Shown: positions 13,201 to 25,067, numbered from the stretch's first letter. The stretch: DNA of 64,000 nucleotides from Ochotona curzoniae (GCF_017591425.1 NW_024466218.1:8734001-8798000); one strand, 5' to 3'. Notes: a model not told the origin generated them from the letters alone. Program-made: numbers and translations.

Positions 13201-13690
13201 ATAAGGTGACATAGCAGCACATGGGAGTCTTCAGGTAATCCAGTGGTGCTGACGGTAGTGGAAACTGCTGAGCATGTTGCTAAAACTCTAAAGGAGGGGA
13301 ATCTTGCTGACCTGAGAAATAATGGCCCAAGTGTATGAGATAAAGCACTGTTGCTTTTCTTGGTTTCTCTTGCTTCTAGCCCTGCCTGTATATGAAATGC
13401 TGGGAATGTATAGCAGAGGTAAGAACTCAAAACTTTTGACTTTTTGGTCCCGGGACTAAGAAAGGGACTTCTAGAGAACAGAGCAGTAATGTCAGGGAAA
13501 TCACAGTGAGGAAGGCGTTCAATAGAGTCATCCCAGAGAGTTGAATCCTGGGTCACTTCTGCATATGCATGGATCTGACCTTCATCTACTGGACGCTTCT
13601 TCAGACTCAACCACAGGCTCAGTGCCACTGCTCCAGATGAAGACTGACAACTGGATGGTACACACAGATGTCATATTTGATATAGAGGGC
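10291..13690. other. Mostly single-copy intronic DNA; one conserved-element candidate
   Basis: No exon recognised. About 12000-12260 is balanced in composition and rich in homeodomain-type TAATTA/TTAATTG words (see findings). The part from 13000 to 13690 contains the longest non-CpG minus-strand ORF (13137-13628), which I judge not coding. It directly precedes recognisable L1 sequence and may be an unrecognised L1 5' region. Confidence 0.45.
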
Positions 13691-14735
13691 TAAATCAGAG
13701 GATAAATAGATATTATCCAGCATGAACAATAAAAGGAAAAAAAGATTAAAAAAATCAACAAGTTCCCAGGATACTACAGAATTATCACCGCAAATCTAAT
13801 GGGGAAAAGAGAAAGAAGACTGACATGTCTTGAAATCTAGCAAAAGATACGCATTTATGGATTCTAAAATCTCAGCAGATATGAAAGAGGACAAGCCCAA
13901 AGAAGTCTATAGTCCGGCACAACACAAACTGCTGAATAATGAAGCCAAACCAGAGAAATCCTATGGGTAGCAGGATTGCAAAGATGTTTCATCTATAGGG
14001 AAACAATAACTCAAATGGATATTGATTTTTTTCATGAGAAATCATGGAGTCCAAAAAAGAAGTAAAATAACAGAACTCCACACAATCCAGAATTCTACAT
14101 CCCAAAATATCCTTGACAACTTAAGGTGAAATCAAGGCATTCTCAGACATAGAAAAATGTGAAGAAAAAATAATCTTCTGCCAACAGATCTTCTCTGGAA
14201 GAAATGCCAAAGAAAGATCTTCAAGTAGAAGAGAAATGCTACCAGAAAGAAATCTGGAACACCAGGAATGAAAAAAAGGCAAGAGAGCAACCAGTGTGAT
14301 AACCCAAGTGCTCACCTTGAACACGCTGGGATCCCACATGTGTGCTGGTTCGTATCCCAGCGATCCGATCCCACTTCCCATCCAGCTCCCTGCTTGTTGC
14401 CTGGGAAAGCAGTCGAGGACAGCCCAAAGCCTTGGGACCCTGCACCCGTGTGGGAGATCCAGAAGAGGCTCCTGGCTTCGGACTGGCTCAGCTTCAGCCA
14501 TTGCGGCTGCTTGGGGAGTGAACCATTAAACAGATCTTCCTTTCTGTCTCTCCTCTCTGTATATCTGCTTTTCCAATAAAAATAAATAATTTTTTTAAAA
14601 AAGCAAGAGAAACAGTAAATAAAGAGGTGGTTATAACACACTGCTCTTCCTATTTTATTAAAACACACACAATGGTTAAAAGCACAAGTTTTGATAACAC
14701 CTGGGATTTTCCATGTATGTGAAAAGCTATTAAAG
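13690..14735 (+). mobile_element. Old L1 segment (5'/internal region), SINE-interrupted
   Basis: The stretch 'atccagaattctacatccca', 'aggtgaaatcaaggcattctcagac' and 'agaaatgctaccagaaagaaatctgg' follows the layout of old mammalian L1M elements. It resumes after the SINE at 14289-14605 with 'aatggttaaaagcacaag'. Heavily decayed, with no intact ORF. The subfamily is inferred only. Confidence 0.55.
14289..14599 (+). mobile_element. C-type SINE, nearly full length
   Basis: Full body: 'ctgggatcccacatgtgtgc', 'tccagctccctgcttgttgcc', 'ccttgggaccctgcacccgtg', 'ctttccaataaaaataaat'. Flanks 'aaggcaagagagcaac' and 'aaagcaagagaaac' look like a decayed target-site duplication. Young relative to the L1 it splits. 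Confidence 0.9.
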
Positions 14736-14739
14736 CAGA

Positions 14740-15572
14740 GTGATTAGAAAGAAATTAGTAACATAAAATACTTCAGTATCTGAGAAAAGGTTCAAGTGAA
14801 CCATTCAACTTTTACTTAAGAAACAAGAAAAAGAATAAAACTAACTCAAGAAAATTAGAAAAAAGGAAATAAGGGCACCAACTTAAAAAAAATTGTAAGG
14901 AGAAATCAATAAAATGAAACTAAGCAACAGAGAAAAATCAAATCTAAAGCTAAGTTGAAAAGAGGAATAAAATTGTCAAATCTCTGCTCACTGATTAAAA
15001 AAAGATGCCAAAAGTCATCAGTAATAAGGAACTGAGTATTCAACAGAAATAAAAAAAAATAACATGCATAGTAATTGCTCAACACAAACAATTCAGATGA
15101 AATGGGAGAACTTCCAAAAAATCACAACTATCAAACTCACTCAAGAAGAAACATATGACATGAATTGTTTTCTATCAACAAAATTAAATTTGTACTTAGA
15201 AAATTTTCCACACAAAAGCAATCCTAAACCCTAGATACTTTCTCACTGGCAAATTTTACCAAACATGTAATGAAAAAATACCACCAATTCTATACAGTCT
15301 CTTCTAGAAAACAGACTGGAATACCACCTGGAGAGCCAGAGAAGATGCATTCTGCCGGACCAGCATCACCATGACAAAATCAGATAAACTCAATACAAGA
15401 ACTGACAATTACAGTAACAACCCTCATAAACTTAGGGGTAAAAATTTTCAACCAAGTACTAATAGTAATATGACCATATCACTGCTAAAAAGAATTTATT
15501 CCAGGGATATAATACTTGCAGTAGTTGAAAAAATTTTTTACAAACCAGCAAAAGAATATTCCTAGTATTTTC
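14740..15572 (+). mobile_element. Old L1 ORF2 fragment (between endonuclease and RT)
   Basis: Matches the L1 ORF2 order: 'gaaatcaataaaatgaaac', 'caaactcactcaagaag', 'actggcaaattttaccaaac', 'ataccaccaattctatac', 'ccagggatataatactt'. Frames are broken throughout, so this is a dead copy. Confidence 0.75.
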
Positions 15573-16165
15573 TTTTTTACTTTTAAAAATAGTTTATTTA
15601 TCCACTTAAAAAAGACAAATTCCTCAAATGTCTGCAGCAGCTGAGGCTGGGCCAGGCTGATGCTAGGAGCCAGGAACTCAACTCAGGTGTTCTGAGTGGC
15701 TGGCAGGAATCCAACTATGTGAACTTTCATTTGTTTCCCCACAAAGTGCATAGAAGCAGAAAGCTAAAACTGGGAGTGGTGTTGGAACTTGAACCCATGC
15801 ACCTTGAAGTGGAACATAGCCATCTTTTTTTATGAATTTATCTTTTTTAATTGTAAAGTCAGATTTACAAAGAGAAGGAAAGACAGATCTTCCAGCTACT
15901 GGCTCATGCCATAAATGGCTATAATAGCTGATGCTGAGCTGATCTGCAGCCAGGATCCAGGAACTTCTGGGTTTCAAGGCTTTTGGAGTCATCCTCCACT
16001 GCTTTCCTAGTCTATAAGCAGGGAGTTGGCTAGGACATGAAGAAGCCAAGATATGATCTAATGCCCATATGGGATCCCAGCACTTGCACAGGGAAGATTA
16101 ACCAATTGAGCCATTGTGTTAGACCCAGGATGTAAGCATCTTTTTTTCACTATGCCAAATATCCT
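15573..16165 (-). mobile_element. C-type SINE, minus strand, host of a nested SINE
   Basis: Left part at about 15573-15832 ('gctgaggctgggccaggctg', 'gaactcaactcaggtgttctg', 'ggaacttgaacccatgcacc'). The remaining head piece sits at about 16129-16165 ('gtaagcatctttttttcactatgcc'). Another minus-strand SINE lies between. Confidence 0.7.
15833..16128 (-). mobile_element. C-type SINE, minus strand, nested
   Basis: Starts with an A-tail complement ('tgaatttatcttttttaatt') and ends at the complement of the tRNA-like head ('gattaaccaattgagccattg'). 'gcccatatgggatcccagcac' is diagnostic. Confidence 0.8.
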
Positions 16166-16221
16166 ACTTAAAATCCTTTTACCCTGATTAAGGGCATCAA
16201 ACACACACAAACACACACATG

Positions 16222-16532
16222 AGACGCAGAGGTAATGGCTCAACAGGCTACTCCCCAGCCTGCCAATGCCTTCATCCCATATGGGCACTGGTTCATGGCT
16301 TGGCTGCTGCACTTCCACTCCAGCTCCCTGCTTGTGGCCTGGGAAAGCAGGGGAGGCTGGCCCCCAAAGCCTTGGGACCCTGCATCTGCATGGGAGATCT
16401 GGCAGAAGCTCCTGGGTTTGGATCAGTTCAGCTCTCACCTTTGCAGCCATTTGTGGAGTGAACCAGTGAATGGAAGATCTTTCTCTCCATGCCTTTGTGC
16501 CTTTCCAACAAAAATAAATTAAATATTTTAAA
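16222..16532 (+). mobile_element. C-type SINE inside the old L1
   Basis: Complete head-to-tail copy ('gtaatggctcaacaggctac', 'catcccatatgggcactgg', 'cttgtggcctgggaaagcag', 'ctttccaacaaaaataaat'). It is flanked on both sides by AC-rich stretches, which may be the duplicated target. Confidence 0.88.
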
Positions 16533-16589
16533 CACTCACACACACCAAGAAGAAAAACTGGAAAAAAAAAAAAGAAAACCACGCCCAAC

Positions 16590-16884
16590 ATCTAACATTA
16601 TACTTTCCAGTGTAAGATCAAAAGCAAGGACATTCATCCACTGTTACTCAACATAATACTAGAAGTCCTAGCCACTGCAATTAAGAAATAAAAAAAGAAA
16701 TGTAAAGCATACAGATTGGAAAGGAAGAACTCAAATTCTCCTTATTTGCAAAGGAGATCTAAATTCCAAGAAATCTATAAAAATGTTTAGAGCTAATAAG
16801 TAAAGTATGAGATAAATCAAGTTAATTGAGAACAATCAACAGTGCTAAAGACAATGAACAACTGGAAACAATTTTAAAAATTAA
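16590..16884 (+). mobile_element. Old L1 ORF2 fragment (RT region)
   Basis: Reads as decayed ORF2 RT: 'catctaacattatactttcc', 'ctcaacataatactagaagtcctagcc', 'acagattggaaaggaagaactc'. It is colinear with the pieces at 14740-15572 and 17155-17665, so all probably derive from one insertion. Confidence 0.75.
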
Positions 16885-17120
16885 TGCTGCTGTAGGCATT
16901 TAAACCACCGATTAAGGTACCTGTACCCTACATTGTATGCAGTGCCTTGGCTCAATGCTTACCCTGTCTCCTAATTCTAGCTTCCTGCTAATGCAGGCTC
17001 TCAGAAGCACCCACGGGGGAGACCCAGACTGCAATTCCGTCTGTATTCTTGGTCTATCCCTGGCCATGGAGGGCATTTAGAGAGCAAACAGCAGATACCA
17101 GAAGCTCTCTGCGTCCCAAA
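16885..17120 (+). mobile_element. C-type SINE, older subtype
   Basis: Shows 'gcttcctgctaatgcaggctc', 'cacccacgggggagacccag' and 'catttagagagcaaacagcag', followed by an A-rich tail. It separates two pieces of the old L1. Confidence 0.75.
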
Positions 17121-17154
17121 TTAAAAAAAAAAAAGAAAAAAGAAAATACAAAAC

Positions 17155-17665
17155 TTACAATGGTCCAGAAAAAAAAAAAGATGAACTTAAATATAAATCC
17201 AACCTAAAATAAGTGCAGGATCCATAAACTGAAAATGAAAAAGCTTTCCAAAGAAAGTTAAACCTGTAAATAAATGAAGAAGCATGGCATGTTCACAGAT
17301 TGAAAGCTCATTATAGTTAAGATGTCAGTTCTCCCCCAAACAATTCACAGAATAAATGCAATTACAACAGATATTCTAGCAGGTTTTTCTTGGCAGAACA
17401 AGCTGGTGCTAATGCATATTGTGAAAGACAAACAACTAAAACAGTCAAACACTTTTTGACCAGAAGAGTTGGAAGACATACATACCTGCTCTTAAGACTT
17501 ACTAAAATCAAAATGGTATGGTACTGATGAGTGCACAGACACGAGACTAAAGGAGAAGAAAGGAGAATATGAAATGGATCTACCAGTTTTTGATAATGAA
17601 AGCTGATTCCTCACTGTTGGAGGGGGAAAAAGTGACAAATAAGCAAAGGGGAACTGTCCAAATAA
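17155..17665 (+). mobile_element. Old L1 ORF2 fragment (post-RT region)
   Basis: Continues the same L1: 'gcatgttcacagattgaaag', 'gttaagatgtcagttctccc', 'taaaatcaaaatggtatggtactg', 'ccagtttttgataatgaaag'. No intact frame. Confidence 0.75.
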
Positions 17666-17744
17666 ATACTGTTGTTCTAGATATTAACCGGATTTATACA
17701 GTTTGAATTCTTTAACCTACACAGAGATGCATATGGAGTATAAT

Positions 17745-17773
17745 GTGCGTGTGAGTGAGTGAATGTGTGTGTA

Positions 17774-17816
<43 letters not shown>
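17745..17816 (+). repeat. Compound (GT)n(GA)n microsatellite
   Basis: An imperfect GT run at 17745-17788 passes directly into a (GA)14 run at 17789-17816. The plus-strand ORF over it is an artefact of the repeat. Confidence 0.97.
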
Positions 17817-17819
<3 letters not shown>

Positions 17820-18545
17820 GTTATTACGCCTATGTGTAATTCCTACCTCTGCTGGGAGTTTAGAAACAGTATTATTCTAGTAACAACAAACACACATGAT
17901 GCACGGATCTCCAAAAAGAAACCAGGTTTTCTTGAAGAAATCGTCGATTCCTAGGTTGTGGTAGGAATATCAGAAAATGATCCTGAAAGTATATTATGTC
18001 AGAAAAATATCAAAGTATTCGATAAAAAAGAGGATGAAGGCACCATGAAGGACGCTGAACCCAGAATGAGTGCTCCCTATGGCCAACGTTGGGATAATCC
18101 AAGAAACAAAGTAAAAAGGCACAAAACTTGATTATAAACTCAGACAAAAAAAATACTTACAGGTCAAACTGACAAAAAAATTGGAAACAAATACTAGAGT
18201 CAACACATCTTCAGAAGAATTGCAATTAATAAATGTAGAAGAAATGTGGGCAGTGGGAAATTCCCATCAGAAATCACCATAACCTTGCAACAGGCAAGAT
18301 CCACAGCCAAATGTTAAAAGGAGTATGCAAAGGTTTAAAGAGAATCAGCAAGTATGCACAGGCTTCAAGTCTCTCCTGCAAACGGATATTAATTACTCAG
18401 GGAGCACAAGTAACTTTTCCCTGGAGAAACCCGCCAGGGAGCAGCTTGAAGCCAGCAAGGTGGACGTCAACTACTGCCGGCACAATGTGTTACGGACAGC
18501 ACATCAATCTGACCTCGTGTCCTGCCAGTGATGCAAAACCTCTAC
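17817..18545. other. Unclassified, possibly L1-derived intronic DNA
   Basis: It sits between L1 ORF2-like and L1 3' UTR-like pieces, so it is probably decayed L1 in part. I do not recognise the GC-richer block at 18380-18530 (see the rejected list). Confidence 0.35.
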
Positions 18546-18775
18546 ACACATCATCAGAAATGACCAAAACTGTGCCACATCCTGCAAAAACATTGGGCCC
18601 ATATTTTTCAAAAGTGTCAAATTCAAGACCTATAAGGAGGCTGAAAATTACCCTAGAGAAATCTAAGGAGGCAAGACAAACGAATGCAATATGGGATACC
18701 AGACAAAAACCTGGAACAGAAAAAATTAAAATGTAGTGAAGAAAACTCAAAAAACGCAAGTAAAGTCTAGAGTTT
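18546..18775 (+). mobile_element. Old L1 (L1ME-like) 3' UTR fragment
   Basis: Order of blocks fits an old L1 3' UTR: 'aaagtgtcaaattcaagacc', 'gagaaatctaaggaggcaag', 'tgcaatatgggataccagac', 'acctggaacagaaaaaatt'. Probably the 3' part of the L1 that begins near 13.7 kb. Confidence 0.6.
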
Positions 18776-18911
18776 GGTTAGTACTAGTATACTTCAAAAG
18801 TCAGTAGAAATATATTATAATGGAAAATGCATGGCTTTTAAAAAAATTGCATCAAGATAAACTTATCTTCAATTTTCACCAACTTTTGGGGGTACCTCTT
18901 CCATCATTACA

Positions 18912-19240
18912 CTGGGGCAGTGAGCATCTGACATAGTGGTTAAGACGCTGGCTGGGATGCCCACATCTCATTTTAGGGTGCTTGGAGTGGAGTCTTGGTT
19001 CTACAGCTGATTCCAGCTTCATGCAAACACATTCTGGGAGGCACCACGAGATGGCCTACATAGCTGGGTTCCTGCCACCCACACGGACACTTAGACTGCA
19101 TTCCTGTTCCAGAGTTCAGCTGGCCCAGCCCCAGCCACTGAGGGCAATTGGGGAAACGACCAGTGAATGCAACATCTCACTCACTCTCTTGCTCTCATTC
19201 TCTCACTCTCTTCTGGTCTCTCAAGAAAAGTAGTGAGTTT
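18912..19240 (+). mobile_element. C-type SINE, older subtype
   Basis: Head 'catagtggttaagacgctgg', middle 'cattctgggaggcaccacgag', 'gttcctgccacccacacgg', 3' 'cagccactgagggcaattgggg', ending in a CT-rich tail region. Confidence 0.8.
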
Positions 19241-20059
19241 TTATTTTAATGTTAGATGAAGAAAATTGTAAATTAAGAGAGGAAGATACTACTGTGGACA
19301 TAAATCTCTTGCCAGTTGTGAGGTTATTATGCCAGATGGCACCTGAGAGAAGGTGAAACACAAAGGTGAGGAGGATTCATGTTTGAGTTCCTAGATTGTG
19401 TCAGGTCGGTTTGGGTGGTTTTCCTGTGTGATCTTAGAAATCTTACAGCTACCTTGTGAGAAAAGTATTACTAACCCTGATTTATAGGGAAAACAAATGG
19501 TGTCTTACATTTCATAGTTAACAGAATTTCGACATCAAGTGTGAATAATTTCAAAGTCTTTATTGCATCCATCTGATGAAAAGAGACTAATTTTCCTCAG
19601 AAAAAGGGCAAAACTTCAGAGACTTACAGGAATGAAAAGGATCAAAGTGGATGAAAATAATATGAGAATAAAGATACTGTAAGGCAGAACTAATGAGCTT
19701 GTTAAATAATAAAGGAAAGATGATGATGGAAGAGATCTTAGATTAGTAGTTTCCATACAAGAGCTTCAAGACCAGACAAGATGGAAAGGGCCATATTAGA
19801 TGCTGTATAGAACCAGACTGCAGAGGAACCAGACTCTACAGAGAACCACTTGAGGCCAAGTGCGTGAAGTAGAACAAAGTATGCAATCAAAGACCTTTAC
19901 ACCCTAGTCATTACTGCAGCTCTGATTTACACACTGAAAGTGAACAGTGTTGTATATGTCACTTGCAGAGGCTTAAATCTAGTGATTTGCATGTAAGAAA
20001 AGTAATTATTATGGAATTAAGTGGGCATATCTTACCTATATCCTCCACACCTTCTGTGA
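19241..20059. other. Single-copy intronic DNA
   Basis: Nothing recognised on either strand. Only a faint MIR-like phrase ('cttacagctaccttgtgag') occurs near 19440. Confidence 0.5.
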
Positions 20060-20355
20060 GCAGGCCATCAATCATATTGAAGACCTTCAACCATATCTGG
20101 CTTTGATGCCCATCTACTGCTCTAGCTCTAGTCTCCAGATTCCGCTAATACAGGCCCTGGGAGGCAGAGATGATAGCTCAAGTCACTGAGTTCCTAAAAC
20201 CCAGGAGATAGACCTGGATTGAGTTCCTGGCTCTTGGTTTTGACCTGGCCCGACCCAAGCTATTGTAAGCTTTTCAGGAGTGCTCTTACAGACAGGAGAA
20301 CACACTTCTGTCTCTGCATTCTCTTTGCCTCTCAAATAAGTTGATTTTTTTAAAA
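20060..20355 (+). mobile_element. C-type SINE, older subtype
   Basis: Landmarks 'ctggctttgatgcccatc', 'gccctgggaggcagagatgatagc', 'gagttcctggctcttgg', and tail 'ctcaaataagttgattttttt'. Confidence 0.75.
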
Positions 20356-20366
20356 ACTAAAAACAA

Positions 20367-20645
20367 GGGGTAAGCATTAGACCCAGAATTAAGAAGCCAG
20401 TTGGGATGACAGTACCCCATACTGGAATGATCAGGTTTGAGCCCAGCCCTGATTTCAGTTCTGGCTTCCTGCTCGTCTGTACTCTGAGAGGCAGCAGGTG
20501 ATAATGCAAGTATGTGGATGCCTGCCACATACGTGGAAAACCCGGATGCAGTTCTGTGTCCCTAGCTTTGACCTATTCTAGCTCTGCCTGTTGTGAACAT
20601 TTGGAGAGTCTCTCTCTTTCAAATAAATAAAGATGAATATAATTT
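20367..20645 (+). mobile_element. C-type SINE, directly after another copy
   Basis: Same subtype and orientation as the copy at 20060-20355: 'ctctgagaggcagcaggtgat', 'cctgccacatacgtgg', tail 'ctttcaaataaataaag'. The two form a head-to-tail pair, probably independent insertions in an A-rich tail. Confidence 0.8.
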
Positions 20646-21763
20646 TTAAAGCAAAACCATTCATGGAATAGTATTTAATTCAAAAAGAAGAGGCTTCAAA
20701 TTAATGCCTAGAACTTATATCTGGGCTAAATGTTATAATACTAAAAGCAAGGCTTCTGTTTATAGCCAAATTTCACTGTTCTTTCTTATACAATTCATTA
20801 ACCTGATGAAGCAGCAAACCTGTGAAACATTTACAGTTCCATTACTAAAAGCTACCACCCTAACTACAATAACTGCAATTATAAGTTTTATTTTTAAAGT
20901 AAATCAGGATAATACAAATAGTTTAAGAAAAAACACCTATTTTAACTTGATATTTCAGATTTAAAACTGATAAAATGCAGAGACTCACACATTCTGAATA
21001 GCTTCCTAGCTGTGGGACCTTAGGCCATATCTTTTGAGCTAACCCATCACCTGAATTCAATGAGAACCTAGATGCATAGCTCGCATCCTCACATCTGCAT
21101 GTGGGCATCCTTTAATATGTAGGTCAGAGGAAAGTGACCACAGCACATGGCTGCCTCACACATGGGTGATCAAGCAATTATATACTGATACATAACCTGG
21201 CAAAAGTGACACTGGGCAATGAACAAGTAACAAACCAAAGCAGTGTGTTGTAATGAAAATAGGATCCGACTGAGCCCAGAGACACAAGCATCGGCTACAA
21301 CTGGACCGTCACTCAGCAATGACCCTGGGAAATGAGTACACCGTTGCCTGTGCTTGCTGCCCCTTCCCTGGGATGAAGCGGACAGGGTAGCATCATCTCA
21401 ATGCTTCCTTGCAAAGTCATTGGTGCCCAGCATGCTGTAGAACACCCTGTAAGAAGACCACTGGCTATGGAGACAGCTGGACCTACAGACAACAAACTAG
21501 GTGGCTTTGAACACAAGCAAATAGTCATACTGTGCTTGCTCTCTTCTAGGGAATGCTGCTGCTTTAAATTAGAAATGTGCTTGTCTCCGCTCTTATGGTC
21601 TTCACCTTCTCCAAGTACACAAACTGAGCTTACCTTGAAACCATGTTTACTGCCTTATAATAATCCACTTAAAAACAGCTGAACTGGCCTTTTCAGAAGG
21701 GTGAACCAATTACCAACAGTTCAAATTAACCAAAACCCAGCAATGTTTAAACTTAAGAGAAGG
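20646..21763. other. Single-copy intronic DNA
   Basis: About 1.1 kb without recognised repeats, exons or RNA genes. Confidence 0.5.
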
Positions 21764-22083
21764 GTCTGGTACCATGGCTCAACAGGCTAATCCTTTCCTT
21801 TCAAGCACCAGCATCCCATACGGACACCGGTTCATGACCCAGCTGCTCCACTTTGAATCCAGCTCTCTTATTATTGGCTAGGAAAGCAGCAGAGGATGAT
21901 CCAAAGCCTTGGGACCCTGCATACCCACGAGGGAGACCCGTAAGAGTCTCCTGGCTTTGAATCAGTTCAATTCTGGCCATTGCAGCCATTTAGGGAGTGA
22001 AACAGCAAATGGAAAATCTTCATCTCTCTCCTTCTCTTTGTATGTCTACCTTTGTAATAAAAATAAATAAACCTTCAAAAAAA
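21764..22083 (+). mobile_element. C-type SINE with probable target duplication
   Basis: Full-length copy from 'gtctggtaccatggctcaac' to 'gtaataaaaataaataaacc'. 'taagagaa' occurs just before the head (about 21754) and just after the A-tail (about 22087), a likely duplication. Confidence 0.88.
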
Positions 22084-22231
22084 ATCTAAGAGAAAAACAA
22101 TGTATGAACCAAAATATTGTTCCAATCAAAATTATATGGACCCCCATTCTAACTAATTCTATTCTTTTTTGTTCAGAAATAATGAACTTTAGCACCATTT
22201 CTGTCATGGGCAAAAATATCAGGAAAGGGAG

Positions 22232-22500
22232 TGGGGTGTTTAGCTTGGCAATAGGGATGCCTGCATATCCCACACTGGAGGCCTGAGTTTGATTCCTCCT
22301 CTTCACTCCAGTCCCCTGCCAGGGGGACCAGCATTGACAGTTTAAGTAAGTGGGTCCATTTGATCTGTGAGAGCTGGGTTGTGTTCCCAGCTCCTGGAGG
22401 TAGGTGCCTGTGGCCTAGTCAGCACTGCTGCAGGCATCCAGGGAGCAAAAAGCATACATGCCCTCAGTGTGCCTGTCTCTATCAAGTAAGTAAATAAAAA
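22232..22500 (+). mobile_element. C-type SINE, diverged
   Basis: 'ttagcttggcaatagggatgcc', 'gcctgagtttgattcctcc', 'gagctgggttgtgttcccagc', 'ctgcaggcatccagggagc', and an A-rich tail after 'tctctatcaagtaagtaaat'. Older than its upstream neighbour. Confidence 0.7.
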
Positions 22501-24332
22501 TAGGAAATAAACAGAAATATTAGAGCATGCAGTAATTAATAGTATGAAATCCTCTACTATTAAGGATATTAGAGTGTGAAATAGATAATATAAATAAAAG
22601 CCCCCAATAAAGGGCTTTATCTTGTGGCCAAAGTCTTTTTGCACTAGTGGAAAGCTAACTTGCCATGTGAGATGCGGTCCTGGGGTGTGCACCAGCCCTG
22701 GGAATTTATGGCTACAGATCATGCACTTCCTTCCACAGGTCTCGCTAAGCCTAAGCCTTCACACTCTCCTCACCTTGGCCGCCTGCCTGGCTCCTGCGAT
22801 GACAGCTAGTTCCTCTACGGGGCCCTGGAGGCAACTGGCATCATTACCAAACAGACTCTTCCCCTCAGGGAGCTGTGACCAACAGAATTGCCCAGACAGT
22901 GGGATTTAGGAACCAAAACAATCTCCACTCTTTGCAGAACCCATGAGAAAGGAGCACGAAGAGCAAAAATACAACAAAGTCTCATCCTGATAAATTATAC
23001 TACAACATGATAGCAAGGAATTTCAGCAGATGGATAAGTACATAATGGCACCTTCTACAGTATCTTTCGGTAGTGATCAAACTGCTGAATCATAGATTTC
23101 TTATCTATAAAATGAAAACTATAGTAATACCACTTTCCAAGATGGCTTTCAAAATACTGCCAGTAAATGGTTTAAGAGAGTTAACATGGAAATAAAGAGT
23201 GAAGCAGTCTCTTGGGGAGCCTGAATTGGAGGCATCCTGTCTGCCAAGCAGAAGCTTCAAGGATTGGAGGAAGATGGAGAGAGGCCCAGCTTTGCTTTAT
23301 ACCTCCCCCCAGCACTTACTCCCATGAGTAATGTTAGCTTATTTCAGAAAGGACAAAAAGGGAGGAGTACACATGACTTGAAAAACACTTGCTGTTGATT
23401 CCCACCCAGCCCATGCCACCAGTCTAATTCCAACAAGCTTTACTGCCTTCTGGGAGCAGATACTGTTATTTGCAAGACTGCCAGAGCTTACAGGACACAA
23501 ATGCAGAGGATGCGCATGGCAGCCGTCTGCAGTAGACATTGTTGTTCCTAATCCATAGACAAGGCAGGTCACTCCAATTCTATAGCTCACCTGATTAATC
23601 CTGTGGTCACAACATCAGTTATTTAACATGAAAAAAACTGAAAGAAGAGTTCTTTCCACTAAGAAAGGGAAGGACTAAAACAGGATTGTGTGAGAATAAG
23701 AAACTTGGTTCTACGGTAGGCTGACATCAGACAAGCCTGGGATTGTCCCACAGAGAAGTCAAGCAGACACTGTGTAAGACTGCTGACAATCGCTTAGGTC
23801 AATCTGTTTCTGACAGAGGGATACTTTGGGAGGTTTCTTTAGTCTGGTTAAACCTCTTTGACTGCAGAGGAACTACTGGATTTACAACTCTGTATGTTGG
23901 GCCTTATCCTGGGTTCTAGAACAACAAACATTGAAGACACAGGAGACAATGCTATGGTTGCAAGGTTACAGGGTGGCCAAGTAATGTTAAAGATAACAAC
24001 TTCTAGAGGTCAGAGGTTGAGAGCACTGAGTACAATGCTGGTTAGTAGAGCCATACAACAGCAATTCCCAACAATCATTGTCTGCGAAACTCCATTCTTT
24101 TCCTCTATCTCTCCACCCCTCACACTCTTTGTCATGGATTCCTATTGTTAGGTTCCCAGAGCAGAAGCTGCCTGAAGTCTTTGTCTCATTCCTGTTAGTT
24201 AACATGGCCCTCCTCAGGCAGAATCCGCATCTCTGAGCCATTCTCCTCTCTACTGGCAGGCCTCCTGAGTTTGTTCCTTCCTCTTGATGATATCAGTCAT
24301 TTACTAATGTACTTAACACAGGTATTGCTTTT
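22501..24332. other. Single-copy intronic DNA
   Basis: About 1.8 kb, moderately GC-balanced. ORFs on both strands are short and resemble no protein I know. No repeat recognised. Confidence 0.5.
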
Positions 24333-24630
24333 AAAGGGATTATTTATTTACTTGAGGGGCAGAGCAACATAGAGAGTGTGAAGAACCAGAGCTTCCATCT
24401 GCTGGTCTACTCCCCAAATGGCTGCAACAGAAAGGTCTGGACCAAGCTATAGTCAGGGGCTAGAAACTCCATCCTTGTCTTCCAGGTGGGTGGTAGAAGC
24501 CCAAATACTTGGGCCTTCTTCCATTTAATGGATGCCAAGTGCAGCACCTGAGATTCGAATCAGGACTCCCATATGGGACACCAGCACTGAAGGTGGTGGT
24601 GTAATCCACTGTGCCACAATTCTGGCCTCA
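24333..24630 (-). mobile_element. C-type SINE, minus strand
   Basis: Tail side 'attatttatttacttgaggggcagagc', middle 'gaaactccatccttgtcttcc', head 'aggactcccatatgggac' and 'gtaatccactgtgccac'. Good agreement over the full length. Confidence 0.88.
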
Positions 24631-24657
24631 ACACTTGAATATCAGGCAATGTTTTAG

Positions 24658-24860
24658 CAGGGGTGGAGAATCTTTTTTTCTACCAAGAACCATTTGGATA
24701 TTTATAACATAGCTTTGCGGGCCGCACAAAATTACCAACTTAAAAATGAACTGCTATAGGTTCATTCAATGTCAAGCGCCACCTGCAGTTACCCTCATGG
24801 CCAGATTAAATCATTTCACAGGTATTATACAGTCCATAGACTGAACGTTCCTCATCTTCA
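24658..24860. mobile_element. Probable non-autonomous hAT-type DNA transposon
   Basis: Begins 'caggggtggagaatct' and ends with a decayed inverted match ('aacgttcctcatcttca'). The interior has 'gctttgcgggccgcacaaaa', a style typical of mammalian hAT relics. Flanks 'tgttttag' and 'attttaaa' could be an 8-bp target duplication. The family is not named with confidence. Confidence 0.5.
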
Positions 24861-25067
24861 TTTTAAACGCTCTAAATGTAACAAGCTGCTACATTAAAAA
24901 CTCTTCAGGTGTTAATTATCATCCTTTCATTTTATAGATGGAGAAAATCATGCACAGAAAGTGAAGTAACATAAGTTAGTTTCCATGTGGTACAATGGGC
25001 TTCTGGAAAATGATATTTTAGCTTTAGGTCCTTGGGCTATACATATTTCCAAAGTCAAGTTCCCTCT

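Noticed and set aside
13137..13628. 163-codon minus-strand ORF
   Set aside because: No recognised domain, no exon boundaries that make sense, and it abuts decayed L1 sequence. Probably chance or repeat-derived.
18380..18530. A frame with 'VDVNYCRHN', reminiscent of the MHC class II beta-1 domain ('VDTYCRHN')
   Set aside because: Only about nine matching residues, with no match on either side and L1 3' UTR-like sequence directly after. Too short to separate from chance. A BLASTX search would settle it.
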